Positions 1-7,649 of a stretch of 38,566 bases of DNA are shown piece by piece. The first letter of the stretch is position 1; the number at the start of each line of letters is the position of its first letter. The notes beneath the pieces are model-generated. The model saw nothing but the letters and a program-made list of their open reading frames with translations, was not told the origin of the DNA and made no database searches. Source of the stretch: Roseomonas mucosa (GTDB lineage: Bacteria; Pseudomonadota; Alphaproteobacteria; Acetobacterales; Acetobacteraceae); the NCBI GenBank assembly GCA_945878375.1, contig CAMDWG010000025.1, forward strand, positions 1-38,566, read 5' to 3'. Made by a program: the position numbers and the translations under genes.

Positions 1-720
1 TATCGCCGCGAACGGGACGACCACATCGCCTATCTGACCGAGGAAGCCGAGAAGCGCCTGTCAGAGGGCTTCCGCATCCTCAAGCTCAAGACCGGCTGGG
101 GATTGCGGGAGGATATCGCGCTGACGCATGCCTTCCGCGCCGCCATCGGTCCCGATTGCGGCCTGCTGGTGGATTGCAACCACGCCTATGACGCGCCGTC
201 CGCCATCGCCTATGGCCGCGCCTGCGCCGATCTCGACATCGGCTGGTTCGAGGAACCCGTGCCGCCCGAGGACATCGCCGGCTACCTGGAGGTCAAGGCG
301 CGCCAGCCCATCCCCGTCGCGGGCGGGGAGGCAAGCTTCGCGCGCTGGGGCTTCGCGGAGATGATCGCACGGCGGTCGGTGGACATCCTGCAGCCCGATG
401 TCGCGGCCTGCGGCGGGATCTCGGAACTCAAGAAGATCGCGGACATGGCGAGCGCCTTCGGCGTGCGCGTCAATCCGCATGTGTGGGGCACCGGCGTGAC
501 ACTCGCGGCGTCCCTGCACCTGCTTGCGGTGCTGCCGGATAATCCGCCGGGCCTCTTCGCACGGCCGCCGCTGCTGGAACTCGACCGCTCGCCGCATCCG
601 GTGCGCGATGCGCTGCTGGCAGAGCCGATCGAAGCCGTGGGGGGGCGCGTGCGCGTGCCCGATGCGCCCGGCCTCGGCATCACGGTGGACCGCGCCGCGC
701 TCAAGCGGTTCGCGATCTGA
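1..720 (+). CDS. Mandelate racemase/muconate lactonizing enzyme family protein (5' truncated)
   Basis: The reading frame is open from the first base, so the N-terminal capping domain lies outside the window; 239 residues of the C-terminal barrel are visible. Enolase-superfamily hallmarks appear in order: a KxK base motif (ILKLKTG, about residue 33), the metal-binding Asp in VDCNHAY, Glu in WFEEPV and Glu in AGGEAS, and the His base in NPHVWGTG. The K plus H arrangement fits the mandelate racemase subgroup, whose members abstract a proton alpha to a carboxylate (racemases and sugar-acid dehydratases). The substrate cannot be read from this fragment. The stop codon overlaps the tlyA start by one base, so the two are probably cotranscribed, although no functional link is evident. 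Confidence 0.9.
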   Translation, partial: YRRERDDHIAYLTEEAEKRLSEGFRILKLKTGWGLREDIALTHAFRAAIGPDCGLLVDCNHAYDAPSAIAYGRACADLDIGWFEEPVPPEDIAGYLEVKARQPIPVAGGEASFARWGFAEMIARRSVDILQPDVAACGGISELKKIADMASAFGVRVNPHVWGTGVTLAASLHLLAVLPDNPPGLFARPPLLELDRSPHPVRDALLAEPIEAVGGRVRVPDAPGLGITVDRAALKRFAI

Positions 721-1460
721 TGGCGACGGACAAGCAGCGCGCCGATATGGCGTTGGTGGAACGCGGCCTCGCGGAATCGCGCACCCGCGCGCAGGCGCTG
801 ATCCTGGCCGGGCTCGTCTATAGCGGGGAGCAGCGCGTGGCGAAGGCGGGCGACCTGGTGAAGGCAGGCCAGCCGCTGGAGCTGCGCGGGCAGGACCACC
901 CCTGGGTCAGCCGCGGCGGGGTGAAGCTCGCGCATGCGCTGGAGCATTTCGGCCTGTCGCCGAAGGACCGCAACTGCCTCGATATCGGAGCTTCCACAGG
1001 CGGCTTCTGCGACGTGCTGCTGCATCATGGCGCGGCGAAGGTCTATGCGGTGGATGTCGGGCATGGGCAGCTGGCCTGGAAGCTGCGCAACGATCCGCGC
1101 ATCGTCGTGCGGGAACGCGTCAATGCGCGCTACCTGGATGCGACCCAGATCCCCGAACCCGTCGAGGTTGTGGTCTGCGACGCCAGCTTCATCGGCCTGC
1201 GCACCGTGCTGCCCGCCGCGCTGTCGCTCGCGGTGCCCGGCGCCTTCGCCGTCGCGCTGATCAAGCCGCAATTCGAGGTCGGGCCCGCCATCGCCAAGGG
1301 TGGCGTGGTGCGGGACGCGGCGGTGCATGGCCGCGTCTGCAACGAAATCCGCGGCTGGTGGTCGGACCTGCCGGGCTGGCAGGTCATCGGCGTGGAGCCA
1401 AGCCCGCTTCTCGGCCCTGAGGGCAACCGGGAATTCCTGATCGCCGCGCGCCGTGTCTGA
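720..1460 (+). CDS. tlyA: TlyA family rRNA (cytidine-2'-O)-methyltransferase
   Basis: 246 residues. An N-terminal S4-type RNA-binding domain (about 5-65, VERGLAESRTRAQALILAG) is followed by the TlyA hallmark SRGGVKLAHAL and an FtsJ-like Rossmann methyltransferase domain with the SAM-binding loop DIGASTGGFCDVLL. Conserved downstream blocks are CDASFIGL and IKPQFEVG. The family 2'-O-methylates cytidines in 16S and/or 23S rRNA; older annotations call it hemolysin A. The start overlaps the preceding stop (TGATG), implying translational coupling. In many alphaproteobacteria tlyA follows dxs; here dxs is about 20 kb downstream and tlyA sits with an enolase-superfamily gene instead. Confidence 0.93.
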   Translation: MATDKQRADMALVERGLAESRTRAQALILAGLVYSGEQRVAKAGDLVKAGQPLELRGQDHPWVSRGGVKLAHALEHFGLSPKDRNCLDIGASTGGFCDVLLHHGAAKVYAVDVGHGQLAWKLRNDPRIVVRERVNARYLDATQIPEPVEVVVCDASFIGLRTVLPAALSLAVPGAFAVALIKPQFEVGPAIAKGGVVRDAAVHGRVCNEIRGWWSDLPGWQVIGVEPSPLLGPEGNREFLIAARRV

Positions 1461-1481
1461 TCCCACGGGCGCCCGCCGGCC

Positions 1482-3545
1482 TCACGCCGCGCTGGCATCC
1501 TCCAGCCCGCGCTTGCGCAGCAGCGCATCCACCTTCGGCGGCCGTCCGCGAAAGGCGGTGTAGAGTGCCATCGGGTCGGCGGTGTCGCCGGCCTGGAAGA
1601 TCGCCTTCAGGCGGGCCGCGAGTTCGGGGTGGAAGGGATCGCCCGCTTCCTCGAAGGCCTCGAAGCCGTCGGCGTCCAGCACCTCGGCCCAAAGATAGAA
1701 ATAGTAGCCCGCCGCATAGCCGCCGCCGGCAAACAGGTGCCCGAAATGGATCGGGCGATGCCGCAGCCCAATCGCGGCAGGCATGCCGATCTCCGCGAGG
1801 AACGCGTCCTCGAAGGCCGCGAGGTCGAGCGAGCCAGGGTCGGGGTGGCGGTGCAGCGCCAGGTCGATCAGGGCGGAGGAGACGTATTCCACCGTCGCGA
1901 AGCCCTGCCCGTCATTCCGCGCCGCCAGCAGCTTCGCCAGCATCGCCTCCGGCAGCGCTTCGCCGGTCGCGTGGTGGCGGGCATGGGTGCGGAGCGTCTC
2001 CGGCACCGACAACCAATGCTCCATGACCTGGGAGGGAAACTCCACGAAATCGCCGAGCACGGCGGTGCCGGATTGGGATGGGTAGCGCGCGGTGCTCAGC
2101 AGCCCGTGCAGCGCATGGCCGAATTCGTGGAACAGGGTGCGCGCATCGTCCCAGGACAGCAGCGTGGGCAGGGACTTCGCCAGGTTGTTGTTGTTGACGA
2201 TGATCGGCGTCGTGCGCTTGCGCACGCGGTCATCATGGTCACGCCCATCCAGCGCATCGGCCACGCGGAAGCTGCTCATCCAGGCGCCGGATCGCTTGCT
2301 GGGCCGGGCGAAATTGTCGAGCAGGAAGACCCCGACATGCGCGCCCGATGCGTCCGTCGCCTCGAAGGCGCGGACATCGGGGTGGTAGGTCGGGATGTCC
2401 GCCCGTTCGGTCATCGACAGGCCGAACAGACGCCGCGCGGTGTCGAACAGCGCGCGCAGCATCGCCTCCAACTCCAGATAGGGCTTCAGCGCGGCGCCGT
2501 CGAAATCATGCCGGGCCTTGCGGGCGCGTTCGGCCCAGAAGCGCCAGTCCCAGGCCTCGATCGGGGCGTTGTCGCCCTCGGCGCGCGCCAGCGCCTCCAG
2601 CTCCGCGCGTTCCGCCGCGGCGCGGCGCCGGGCGGGTTCCCAGGCAGCGCGCAGCAGGCCCTCCGCGGCGTCGGGGTGGCCGGCCATGGTGTCGGCCAGG
2701 CGGTATTCGGCGTGGTCGGCCGCCCCCAGCAGCCGCGCGCGTTCGGCGCGGAGCGACAGGATCTCCCGCACCAGCGCGGCGTTGTCGCGGTCCGGATGCA
2801 GCGCCCCGCGCGCGACCCAGGCGCGGAAGGCGCGCTCCCGCAGGTCGCGGCGGGCGGAGAAGGTCAGGAAGGGCTCCACGGATGACCGCGCAAGGGTGAT
2901 GACATAGCCCTCCACCCCCCGCTCACGCGCGGCCTCCGCGGCGGCGGCGCGGGCGAAATCGGGCAGGCCGTCGAGGTCCTCGGCCGCCAGCACCATCTGC
3001 CAGTCATTCTCATCGGCCAGCACATTCTGGCCGAAGCGCGTATGCAGCGTGGCCAGCCGGGTCGAGATCTCGGTCAGCCGCGTCCGCGCGGCCTCCTCCA
3101 GCGCCGCGCCGGCCCGCACCAGATGCCGGTGCAGGCGTTCCAGCAGGCGAAGCTGGTCAGCCTCGAGGTCCAGCGCCGCGCGCCCTTCGAACAGCGAAGC
3201 CACGCGGCGGAAGATGGCGGGGTCCAGCGTGGTCTCGGTGCGATGGCGCGCGAGGCGCGGCGCGATCTCCCGCTCCACCGCCTGCAATGCCTCGGTCGCC
3301 TGGCTGGCGGCGAGATTGAAGAAGGTGGCGGAGATCCGCCCGAGCAGGCGCCCGGCGCGTTCCAGCGCCTCCACCGTATTGGCGAAGCCGGGTGGCGCGA
3401 GGTCCGCGGCGATGGCGGCGAGTTCGGCGCGATGGGCCTCCATCGCAGCCTCGAAGGCCGGGGCGAAATGCGCCGGGCCGATGCGGTCGAAGGGCGGGAC
3501 GCCGAAGGGCGTGGTCCAGGTTTCAAGCAGCGGGTTGCCGGTCAT
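1482..3545 (-). CDS. dcp: M3 family metallopeptidase, peptidyl-dipeptidase Dcp type
   Basis: 687 residues, the usual length for Dcp/oligopeptidase A. The zinc site HEFGH is at about residues 473-477, inside TLFHEFGHALHGLL, and is followed by the M3 block DFVEFPSQVMEHW carrying the third zinc ligand region. A GYYFYLWAEVLDADGF block near the C terminus is also typical. The start at 3545 is chosen because MTGNPLLETWTTPFGVPPFD matches the family N terminus; the frame stays open upstream, but that part is low-complexity and lacks family similarity. There is no signal peptide, so a cytoplasmic enzyme degrading short peptides is likely. Dcp versus PrlC is judged mainly from the region before HEFGH and is less certain than the family. 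It converges on tlyA, 21 bases away. Confidence 0.92.
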   Translation of the reverse strand: MTGNPLLETWTTPFGVPPFDRIGPAHFAPAFEAAMEAHRAELAAIAADLAPPGFANTVEALERAGRLLGRISATFFNLAASQATEALQAVEREIAPRLARHRTETTLDPAIFRRVASLFEGRAALDLEADQLRLLERLHRHLVRAGAALEEAARTRLTEISTRLATLHTRFGQNVLADENDWQMVLAAEDLDGLPDFARAAAAEAARERGVEGYVITLARSSVEPFLTFSARRDLRERAFRAWVARGALHPDRDNAALVREILSLRAERARLLGAADHAEYRLADTMAGHPDAAEGLLRAAWEPARRRAAAERAELEALARAEGDNAPIEAWDWRFWAERARKARHDFDGAALKPYLELEAMLRALFDTARRLFGLSMTERADIPTYHPDVRAFEATDASGAHVGVFLLDNFARPSKRSGAWMSSFRVADALDGRDHDDRVRKRTTPIIVNNNNLAKSLPTLLSWDDARTLFHEFGHALHGLLSTARYPSQSGTAVLGDFVEFPSQVMEHWLSVPETLRTHARHHATGEALPEAMLAKLLAARNDGQGFATVEYVSSALIDLALHRHPDPGSLDLAAFEDAFLAEIGMPAAIGLRHRPIHFGHLFAGGGYAAGYYFYLWAEVLDADGFEAFEEAGDPFHPELAARLKAIFQAGDTADPMALYTAFRGRPPKVDALLRKRGLEDASAA

Positions 3546-3755
3546 GCATCGTATCTGGCCCGTGCCCGGCCGCGCGTCCAGCACCGGCAGCGGCACGACG
3601 CGGCGGCGCAATCGCGCATCTGTTGGATGCACCCTTCGCGATTCCGGCGTTGAGATCGCCACGCGCCGGCCGACGCCGGCCGGGATCCCCGCCAACCGGC
3701 CGCCTTGTCCGGGCCGGACCCGCCACATCCCCGGGCCTTCCCCAGAGTGAGCACG

Positions 3756-4292
3756 ATGCACGACACCTTGCCGAGCTTCCCCCGCGCCGTCGTCGCCGCG
3801 GCGCTGCGTGGCGACGATGCGCTGGTCCGCGCCGCCGCCGATGCCGCCGCCCCGCGCCGCCGCCTGGTCGGCGCGTTGCGCGATGCCCATGCCGAAGCCG
3901 CGCTCCGCATCGCCGCGCTGCGCGGCGCCTTCGAGGCGCCACCCCCGCGCGTCCCGCGCGCCCTCCTGACCCGGTTGCTGGCGGAAGCGGAAGAACAGCA
4001 ACGCCGGCTGGAGACGGCCTTCGCCCATCTGCCCACGCGCCCGGGCGGCGGGCTGGTGGGCGGCACCCGCCCCGCGGCACGGCGGGCCGCGACGCCCCAG
4101 GCCGCCTGCGCGGCGCATCAAGGCCCCGCCGCCCTGGCGGCCGAGGAACGTCGCGGCGCGGCCGAGGCGCGGGCGCTGCGGAACCTGGCGCATCTGGCGG
4201 GGCAGCATCTGGCGGCACGGCTACTGGACCTGACGGCCGAGGAACGCGCCACCGCCGCGCGGGATATCGACCGGCTTGGGGCGTGTTCGTGA
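3756..4292 (+). CDS. Hypothetical protein, Ala/Arg-rich, helical
   Basis: 178 residues, not recognised. Third codon positions are almost all G or C, as in the neighbouring real genes, which supports coding in this frame. The composition is very rich in Ala, Arg and Leu, with predicted long helices (residues about 5-95 and 125-175) and no signal peptide or membrane segment. The middle (about 90-125) is low-complexity, rich in Gly, Pro and Ala. The ATG at 3756 is preferred; in-frame codons up to 3705 would add a Pro-rich stretch. It diverges from the Dcp-type peptidase and converges on the dehydrogenase gene, leaving only 12 bases between their stops. No function is proposed. Confidence 0.55.
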   Translation: MHDTLPSFPRAVVAAALRGDDALVRAAADAAAPRRRLVGALRDAHAEAALRIAALRGAFEAPPPRVPRALLTRLLAEAEEQQRRLETAFAHLPTRPGGGLVGGTRPAARRAATPQAACAAHQGPAALAAEERRGAAEARALRNLAHLAGQHLAARLLDLTAEERATAARDIDRLGACS

Positions 4293-4304
4293 GGCGCGGG
4301 CGCT

Positions 4305-5207
4305 TCAGTCCGAAGACGTGTCGGCGCGGCCCCTGTCCCGCAGCATGCGGATGATGCCGGAGAAATCCGTCCCGGCCCCGCCGCCTTCCACGAACTCCGC
4401 ATAGAGTTCCAGCGCCCGCGCGCCCATCGGCGTCGCAGCCCCGGCCTGCGTCGCCGCCTGCTGCGCGAGGCCGAGATCCTTCAGCATCAGCGCGCCCGCG
4501 AAGCCCGGCTGGTAGTCCCGGTTGGCGGGGCTGCCCGGCACCGGGCCGGGCACCGGGCAATAGGTGCTCAGGCTCCAGGACTGGCCCGAGGATTTCGACG
4601 CCACGTCGAACAGCGCCTGTTGGGACAGGCCGAGCTTCTCGGCCAGCACGAAGGCCTCGGAGGTCACGATCATCGTGGCGGCGAGGATCATGTTGTTGCA
4701 GGCCTTGGCCGCCTGCCCGGCGCCCGCCCCGCCGCAATGGATCGCCGCCCGGCCCATTTGGCGCAGCATCGGCTCCGCCGCGCGGAAGGCCGCTTCGGGG
4801 CCGCCCACCATGAAGGTGAGCGTCGCCGCTTCCGCCCCCATCACCCCGCCGGAGACCGGGGCGTCGAGGAAGGCCCGCCCACAGCCGGCGGCGACCTCCC
4901 GCGCGGTTGCGACATCGATGGTGGAGCAGTCGATCAGGATGGCGTCCGCGCGGCTGGCCGCCCCCATGCCGCCGGCGCCGAGCCAGGCGTCGCGCACCTG
5001 CGCGCCGGCCGGCAGCATGGTGACGACCAGATCGGCCCCGTGCGCGGCATCGGCGGCGGTGGCGGCAGGGGCCGCCCCCGCTTCGGCGCAGCGCGCCACA
5101 AGCCCTGGGACGATGTCGAAGACCGCAACGTCATGCCCGGCCTTGGCCAGGTTGCGCGCCATCGGTCCGCCCATATTGCCAAGACCCACGAAGCCGATGC
5201 GCGCCAT
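4305..5207 (-). CDS. mmsB: NAD(P)-dependent beta-hydroxyacid dehydrogenase, 3-hydroxyisobutyrate dehydrogenase-like
   Basis: 300 residues, the typical size. The N-terminal Rossmann motif GFVGLGNMGGPMARNLAKAG is followed by the substrate-binding signature DAPVSGGVMGAEAATLTFMVGG (about 120-140) and the catalytic Lys region GQAAKACNNM (about 170). The family oxidises 3-hydroxyisobutyrate, tartronate semialdehyde and related beta-hydroxyacids. The sequence most resembles 3-hydroxyisobutyrate dehydrogenase of valine degradation, but no other valine genes are nearby, so the precise substrate is inferred. A short insert rich in Gly and Pro (PVPGPVPGSP, about 220-230) is also present in HIBADH proteins. 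It is transcribed alone on the minus strand; the gene to its right diverges. Confidence 0.88.
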   Translation of the reverse strand: MARIGFVGLGNMGGPMARNLAKAGHDVAVFDIVPGLVARCAEAGAAPAATAADAAHGADLVVTMLPAGAQVRDAWLGAGGMGAASRADAILIDCSTIDVATAREVAAGCGRAFLDAPVSGGVMGAEAATLTFMVGGPEAAFRAAEPMLRQMGRAAIHCGGAGAGQAAKACNNMILAATMIVTSEAFVLAEKLGLSQQALFDVASKSSGQSWSLSTYCPVPGPVPGSPANRDYQPGFAGALMLKDLGLAQQAATQAGAATPMGARALELYAEFVEGGGAGTDFSGIIRMLRDRGRADTSSD

Positions 5208-5302
5208 GCCGGTTCCTCCGCCTGCCGTCGTCGGCAGAGTAGGCGAGGCTGCGGCCCGGCGCGAAGTCCCCTGGCTGGCATGGGTCTTGCGAAACCGGGC
5301 GC

Positions 5303-6061
5303 ATGCGCGTCCTGGTGCTTGCCCTGCTGCTGCTGACCCCCACCGCCCTGCGGGCCGAGCCCGGCCGGCTGTGCCGCGCCGCGATCCAGGCGGCGGAACG
5401 CGCGGCCGGCATCCCGGCGCAGCTCCTCATGGCCATCGGGCGCGTCGAATCCGGCCGCCGGGACCCGGAGACGGGTGCCTTCCACCCCTGGCCCTGGACC
5501 ATCAATGCCGAGGGACGTGGGCAGTTTTTTCCCACCAAGGCGGCAGCGATCGCCGAGGTGCAGGCCCTGCAGGCGCGGGGCGTGCGGTCCATCGATATCG
5601 GCTGCATGCAGGTGAACCTGCGCCACCACCCGAACGCCTTTCCCAGCCTCGACGCCGCCTTCGACCCCGCGACCAATGCCACCTATGCCGCCCGCTTCCT
5701 GACGGAGCTGAATGGCAGCCGCAATGACTGGCAGGCGGCGGCCTCGGCCTATCATTCCCAGACGCCCGAATTCGCCGCCCCCTATCGCGCCCGCGTGATG
5801 GCAGCCTGGACCGAGGAACAGGCGCGGCCCCATCCCCCCGTGGCGCTGCCCACCATGGCCGCGGCGCGCAGACTGCCGGTCGGGCCGATGGGCGGCGGCG
5901 GGACGATGCTGTCCAACGGCGCGGACCGGATCCCGATGCCGGCCGGCGGGCCAGCCGGGGCGGGAAGGGGGCTCGATGCCTATCGGAGCCTGCCGGTGCC
6001 CATTGCCGGCCGGCCGCCGTTGGCGCGCACGCTGCTGGCGCGGTCCAACGCAGCGCCTTGA
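5303..6061 (+). CDS. Secreted lytic transglycosylase, SLT domain protein
   Basis: 252 residues. A Sec-type signal peptide (residues 1-18, MRVLVLALLLLTPTALRA) precedes an SLT/goose-lysozyme-like domain. The probable catalytic Glu is Glu49 in AIGRVESGR, preceded by the family start AAGIPAQLLMAI. Later blocks are SIDIGCMQVNLRHH and ATNATYAARFLTEL, and AASAYHSQTPEF corresponds to the AYNxG region. The last 80 residues are Pro/Gly-rich and probably unstructured. Such enzymes cleave the MurNAc-GlcNAc bond in periplasmic murein, forming anhydro-MurNAc; many single-domain versions serve in secretion or flagellar assembly, but no such genes are nearby. The gene stands alone, 95 bases from the divergent dehydrogenase. 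Confidence 0.88.
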   Translation: MRVLVLALLLLTPTALRAEPGRLCRAAIQAAERAAGIPAQLLMAIGRVESGRRDPETGAFHPWPWTINAEGRGQFFPTKAAAIAEVQALQARGVRSIDIGCMQVNLRHHPNAFPSLDAAFDPATNATYAARFLTELNGSRNDWQAAASAYHSQTPEFAAPYRARVMAAWTEEQARPHPPVALPTMAAARRLPVGPMGGGGTMLSNGADRIPMPAGGPAGAGRGLDAYRSLPVPIAGRPPLARTLLARSNAAP

Positions 6062-6110
6062 ACGGCGGTATCGCTCGACACGCCAGCGCCGAAGCCCCAG
6101 ATGAGGGGGC

Positions 6111-6623
6111 ATGGACATGACTTCGGCGCTCGCCCTCGGCGGCTTCATCCTGGCCTGCTTCGCGGCCTCCGCGACCGGGGCGCTGTTCAAGCCCGGCGCC
6201 TGGTATGCGCGGCTGCGCAAGCCCTGGTTCAACCCGCCCAACTGGCTGTTCCCCATCGCCTGGGCGCTGCTGTATCTCTCCATCGCGGTCGCGGCCTGGC
6301 TGGTCTGGCGGCAGGCGGGGCTCGGGGCGCCGATCCTGCTCTGGACCGTCTCGCTGCTGCTGAACGCGGCCTGGTCCTGGATCTTCTTCGGCCTGCGCCG
6401 GATGGATTGGGCGCTCGCGGAGCTTGCGGTGTTCTGGGTCTCCATCGCGGCGATGATCGCGGTCTTCGCGCCCGTCAGCGCGATGGCGGCGTGGCTGCTG
6501 GTGCCTTACCTCGCCTGGGTGAGCTTCGCCGGCTTCCTGAACTGGACGCTGTGGCGGCTGAACCCGACCGAGAACGGCGCGGCGGAGGACGCACCGGTCG
6601 ACCCTCGGTCGGCTGCCGGATAG
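6111..6623 (+). CDS. tspO: TspO/MBR family tryptophan-rich sensory protein
   Basis: 170 residues with five predicted membrane segments, the TspO/peripheral benzodiazepine receptor fold. Family signatures are WYARLRKPWFNPPNWLFPIAW (about 30-50), LLLNAAWSWIFFGLR and the C-terminal NWTLWRLNP. TspO proteins bind porphyrins and are linked to tetrapyrrole and photosynthesis-gene regulation in alphaproteobacteria. An AGGGGGC ribosome-binding site just before ATG 6111 supports this start over the next ATG two codons on. The final 15 residues are an Ala/Asp-rich tail not expected in the core fold. No carotenoid or bacteriochlorophyll genes are adjacent. Confidence 0.93.
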   Translation: MDMTSALALGGFILACFAASATGALFKPGAWYARLRKPWFNPPNWLFPIAWALLYLSIAVAAWLVWRQAGLGAPILLWTVSLLLNAAWSWIFFGLRRMDWALAELAVFWVSIAAMIAVFAPVSAMAAWLLVPYLAWVSFAGFLNWTLWRLNPTENGAAEDAPVDPRSAAG

Positions 6624-6653
6624 GCTGACCGCCTCAAGATCGGGAAGCGGCTG

Positions 6654-7412
6654 ATGAACGCGGAACGCCGGCGGGTGGTGCTGGTGACGGGCGCGGCCTC
6701 GGGCATCGGCGCGGCCTGCTGCCGGCGATTGGCGGGGCCGGGCACGGCGATCCTGGTGCATACGCGGAAGAACGCCGAGGGCGCGGGGCGCGTCGCGGCC
6801 GCGGTGCGCGCGGCGGGCGGGCAGGCTGCGGTGATGCTCGGCGACATCGCCGATGCGGCGCTGCCGGCCGCGCTGGTGGACAGCGCCGTCGAGCGCTTCG
6901 GGGGGCTCGACACGGTGATCCACGCCGCGGGCTTCGCCGACAAGACGCCCTTCGCCGAAGCGCAGGACGCGACCTTCGCGAAATCGCTGGATACGGTGCT
7001 GTGGGGCTTCATCCGCCTGGCGCGCGCGGCGCTGCCGCATGTCGGAGAAGGGGGGGACGGGCGGATCGTCGCGATCTCCTCCTTCGTCGCGCATGTCTTC
7101 CGCACCGATGTCGCGACCTTCCCGGCCAGTGCCGCCGCCAAGGCGGGGATGGAGGCGCTTGTGCGCACCCTGGCGGTGGAGGCGGCGGCGCGTGGCACCA
7201 CGGTCAATGCCGTCTCGCCCGGCTACACGCGGAAGGACCCCGGCGCGCATGCCGCGCTGACCGCGGCGCAATGGGATGCGGTGACAGCGAAGATCCCGCT
7301 GCAGCGGCTCGGCACGCCGGAGGATGTCGCGGCAATGGTCGCGTTCCTGGCCTCGGCCGAGGCCGGCTACGTCACCGGCCAGGTGATCCATGTGAATGGC
7401 GGGCTGATCTAG
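6654..7412 (+). CDS. SDR family oxidoreductase with non-canonical active site
   Basis: 252 residues, classical SDR length. The cofactor motif TGAASGIG (residues 12-19), HAAGFADK in the place of NNAG, the Ser region VAISSF (Ser142/143), and the C-terminal PEDVAAMVAFLAS and GYVTGQVIHVNGG blocks are all recognisable. The YxxxK motif is not normal: Lys163 is present within FPASAAAKAGM, but the residue four positions earlier is Ser159 rather than Tyr. The nearest aromatic is Phe156. The protein may use another proton donor or may not be a dehydrogenase. It lies 30 bases after tspO on the same strand, so the two may share a transcript; substrate unknown. Confidence 0.88.
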   Translation: MNAERRRVVLVTGAASGIGAACCRRLAGPGTAILVHTRKNAEGAGRVAAAVRAAGGQAAVMLGDIADAALPAALVDSAVERFGGLDTVIHAAGFADKTPFAEAQDATFAKSLDTVLWGFIRLARAALPHVGEGGDGRIVAISSFVAHVFRTDVATFPASAAAKAGMEALVRTLAVEAAARGTTVNAVSPGYTRKDPGAHAALTAAQWDAVTAKIPLQRLGTPEDVAAMVAFLASAEAGYVTGQVIHVNGGLI

Positions 7413-7430
7413 ACGGACCTGTTGGGCGGT

Positions 7431-7539
7431 CCGGTCCCGCCCCCACCCGCCCTCCCGCCATGCCGAAGGCACGCCCTCGGCACGATGCTGGGGCACCCTC
7501 CCCCGCAGGCGGGGGAGGGATGGGGAGGGGGCGCGACCG
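7431..7539. repeat. Palindromic intergenic repeat element
   Basis: The element begins with CCGGTCCCGCCCCCACCCGCC (7431-7451) and ends near 7539 with GGGGGCGCGACCG, an imperfect inverted copy of the beginning. The same terminal motif recurs at 37107-37126 with near identity. Internally there is a smaller hairpin (GCCGAAGGC ... region, 7462-7482) and an exact 11-bp stem at 7496-7519. The form suggests a REP/MITE-like intergenic repeat found in more than one place in the genome; only two sites are visible here. Confidence 0.55.
7496..7519 (+). terminator. Perfect GC-rich hairpin after the SDR gene
   Basis: CCCTCCCCCGC and GCGGGGGAGGG pair perfectly over 11 bp around a two-base centre (AG). It lies about 85 bases after the SDR stop. 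There is no T-run, so it is either a weak terminator or simply part of the repeat element that contains it. Confidence 0.4.
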
Positions 7540-7593
7540 ACCTGCGGCTTCATCGCGCACGAGGCGGGCTGCCCTGGTGGGTCGCTGAGACGA

Positions 7594-7628
7594 GAAGGGC
7601 CCGCCACGTCGCCGTGGCGGGCCCCTTC
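7594..7628 (-). terminator. Strong hairpin terminator between the SDR and solute-binding protein genes
   Basis: Arms GAAGGGCCCGCCACG (7594-7608) and CGTGGCGGGCCCCTTC (7613-7628) pair over 15 bp with a TCGC tetraloop and a single bulged C. It lies 22 bases beyond the stop of the minus-strand solute-binding protein gene. Being nearly symmetric it may stop transcription from both sides. No long T-run follows on either strand. Confidence 0.7.
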
Positions 7629-7649
7629 GTCAGGCGATGTGCGCCGGCT

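Noticed and set aside
7413-7593. Possible small genes after the SDR
   Set aside because: The region is a palindromic repeat; frames are short and low-complexity.
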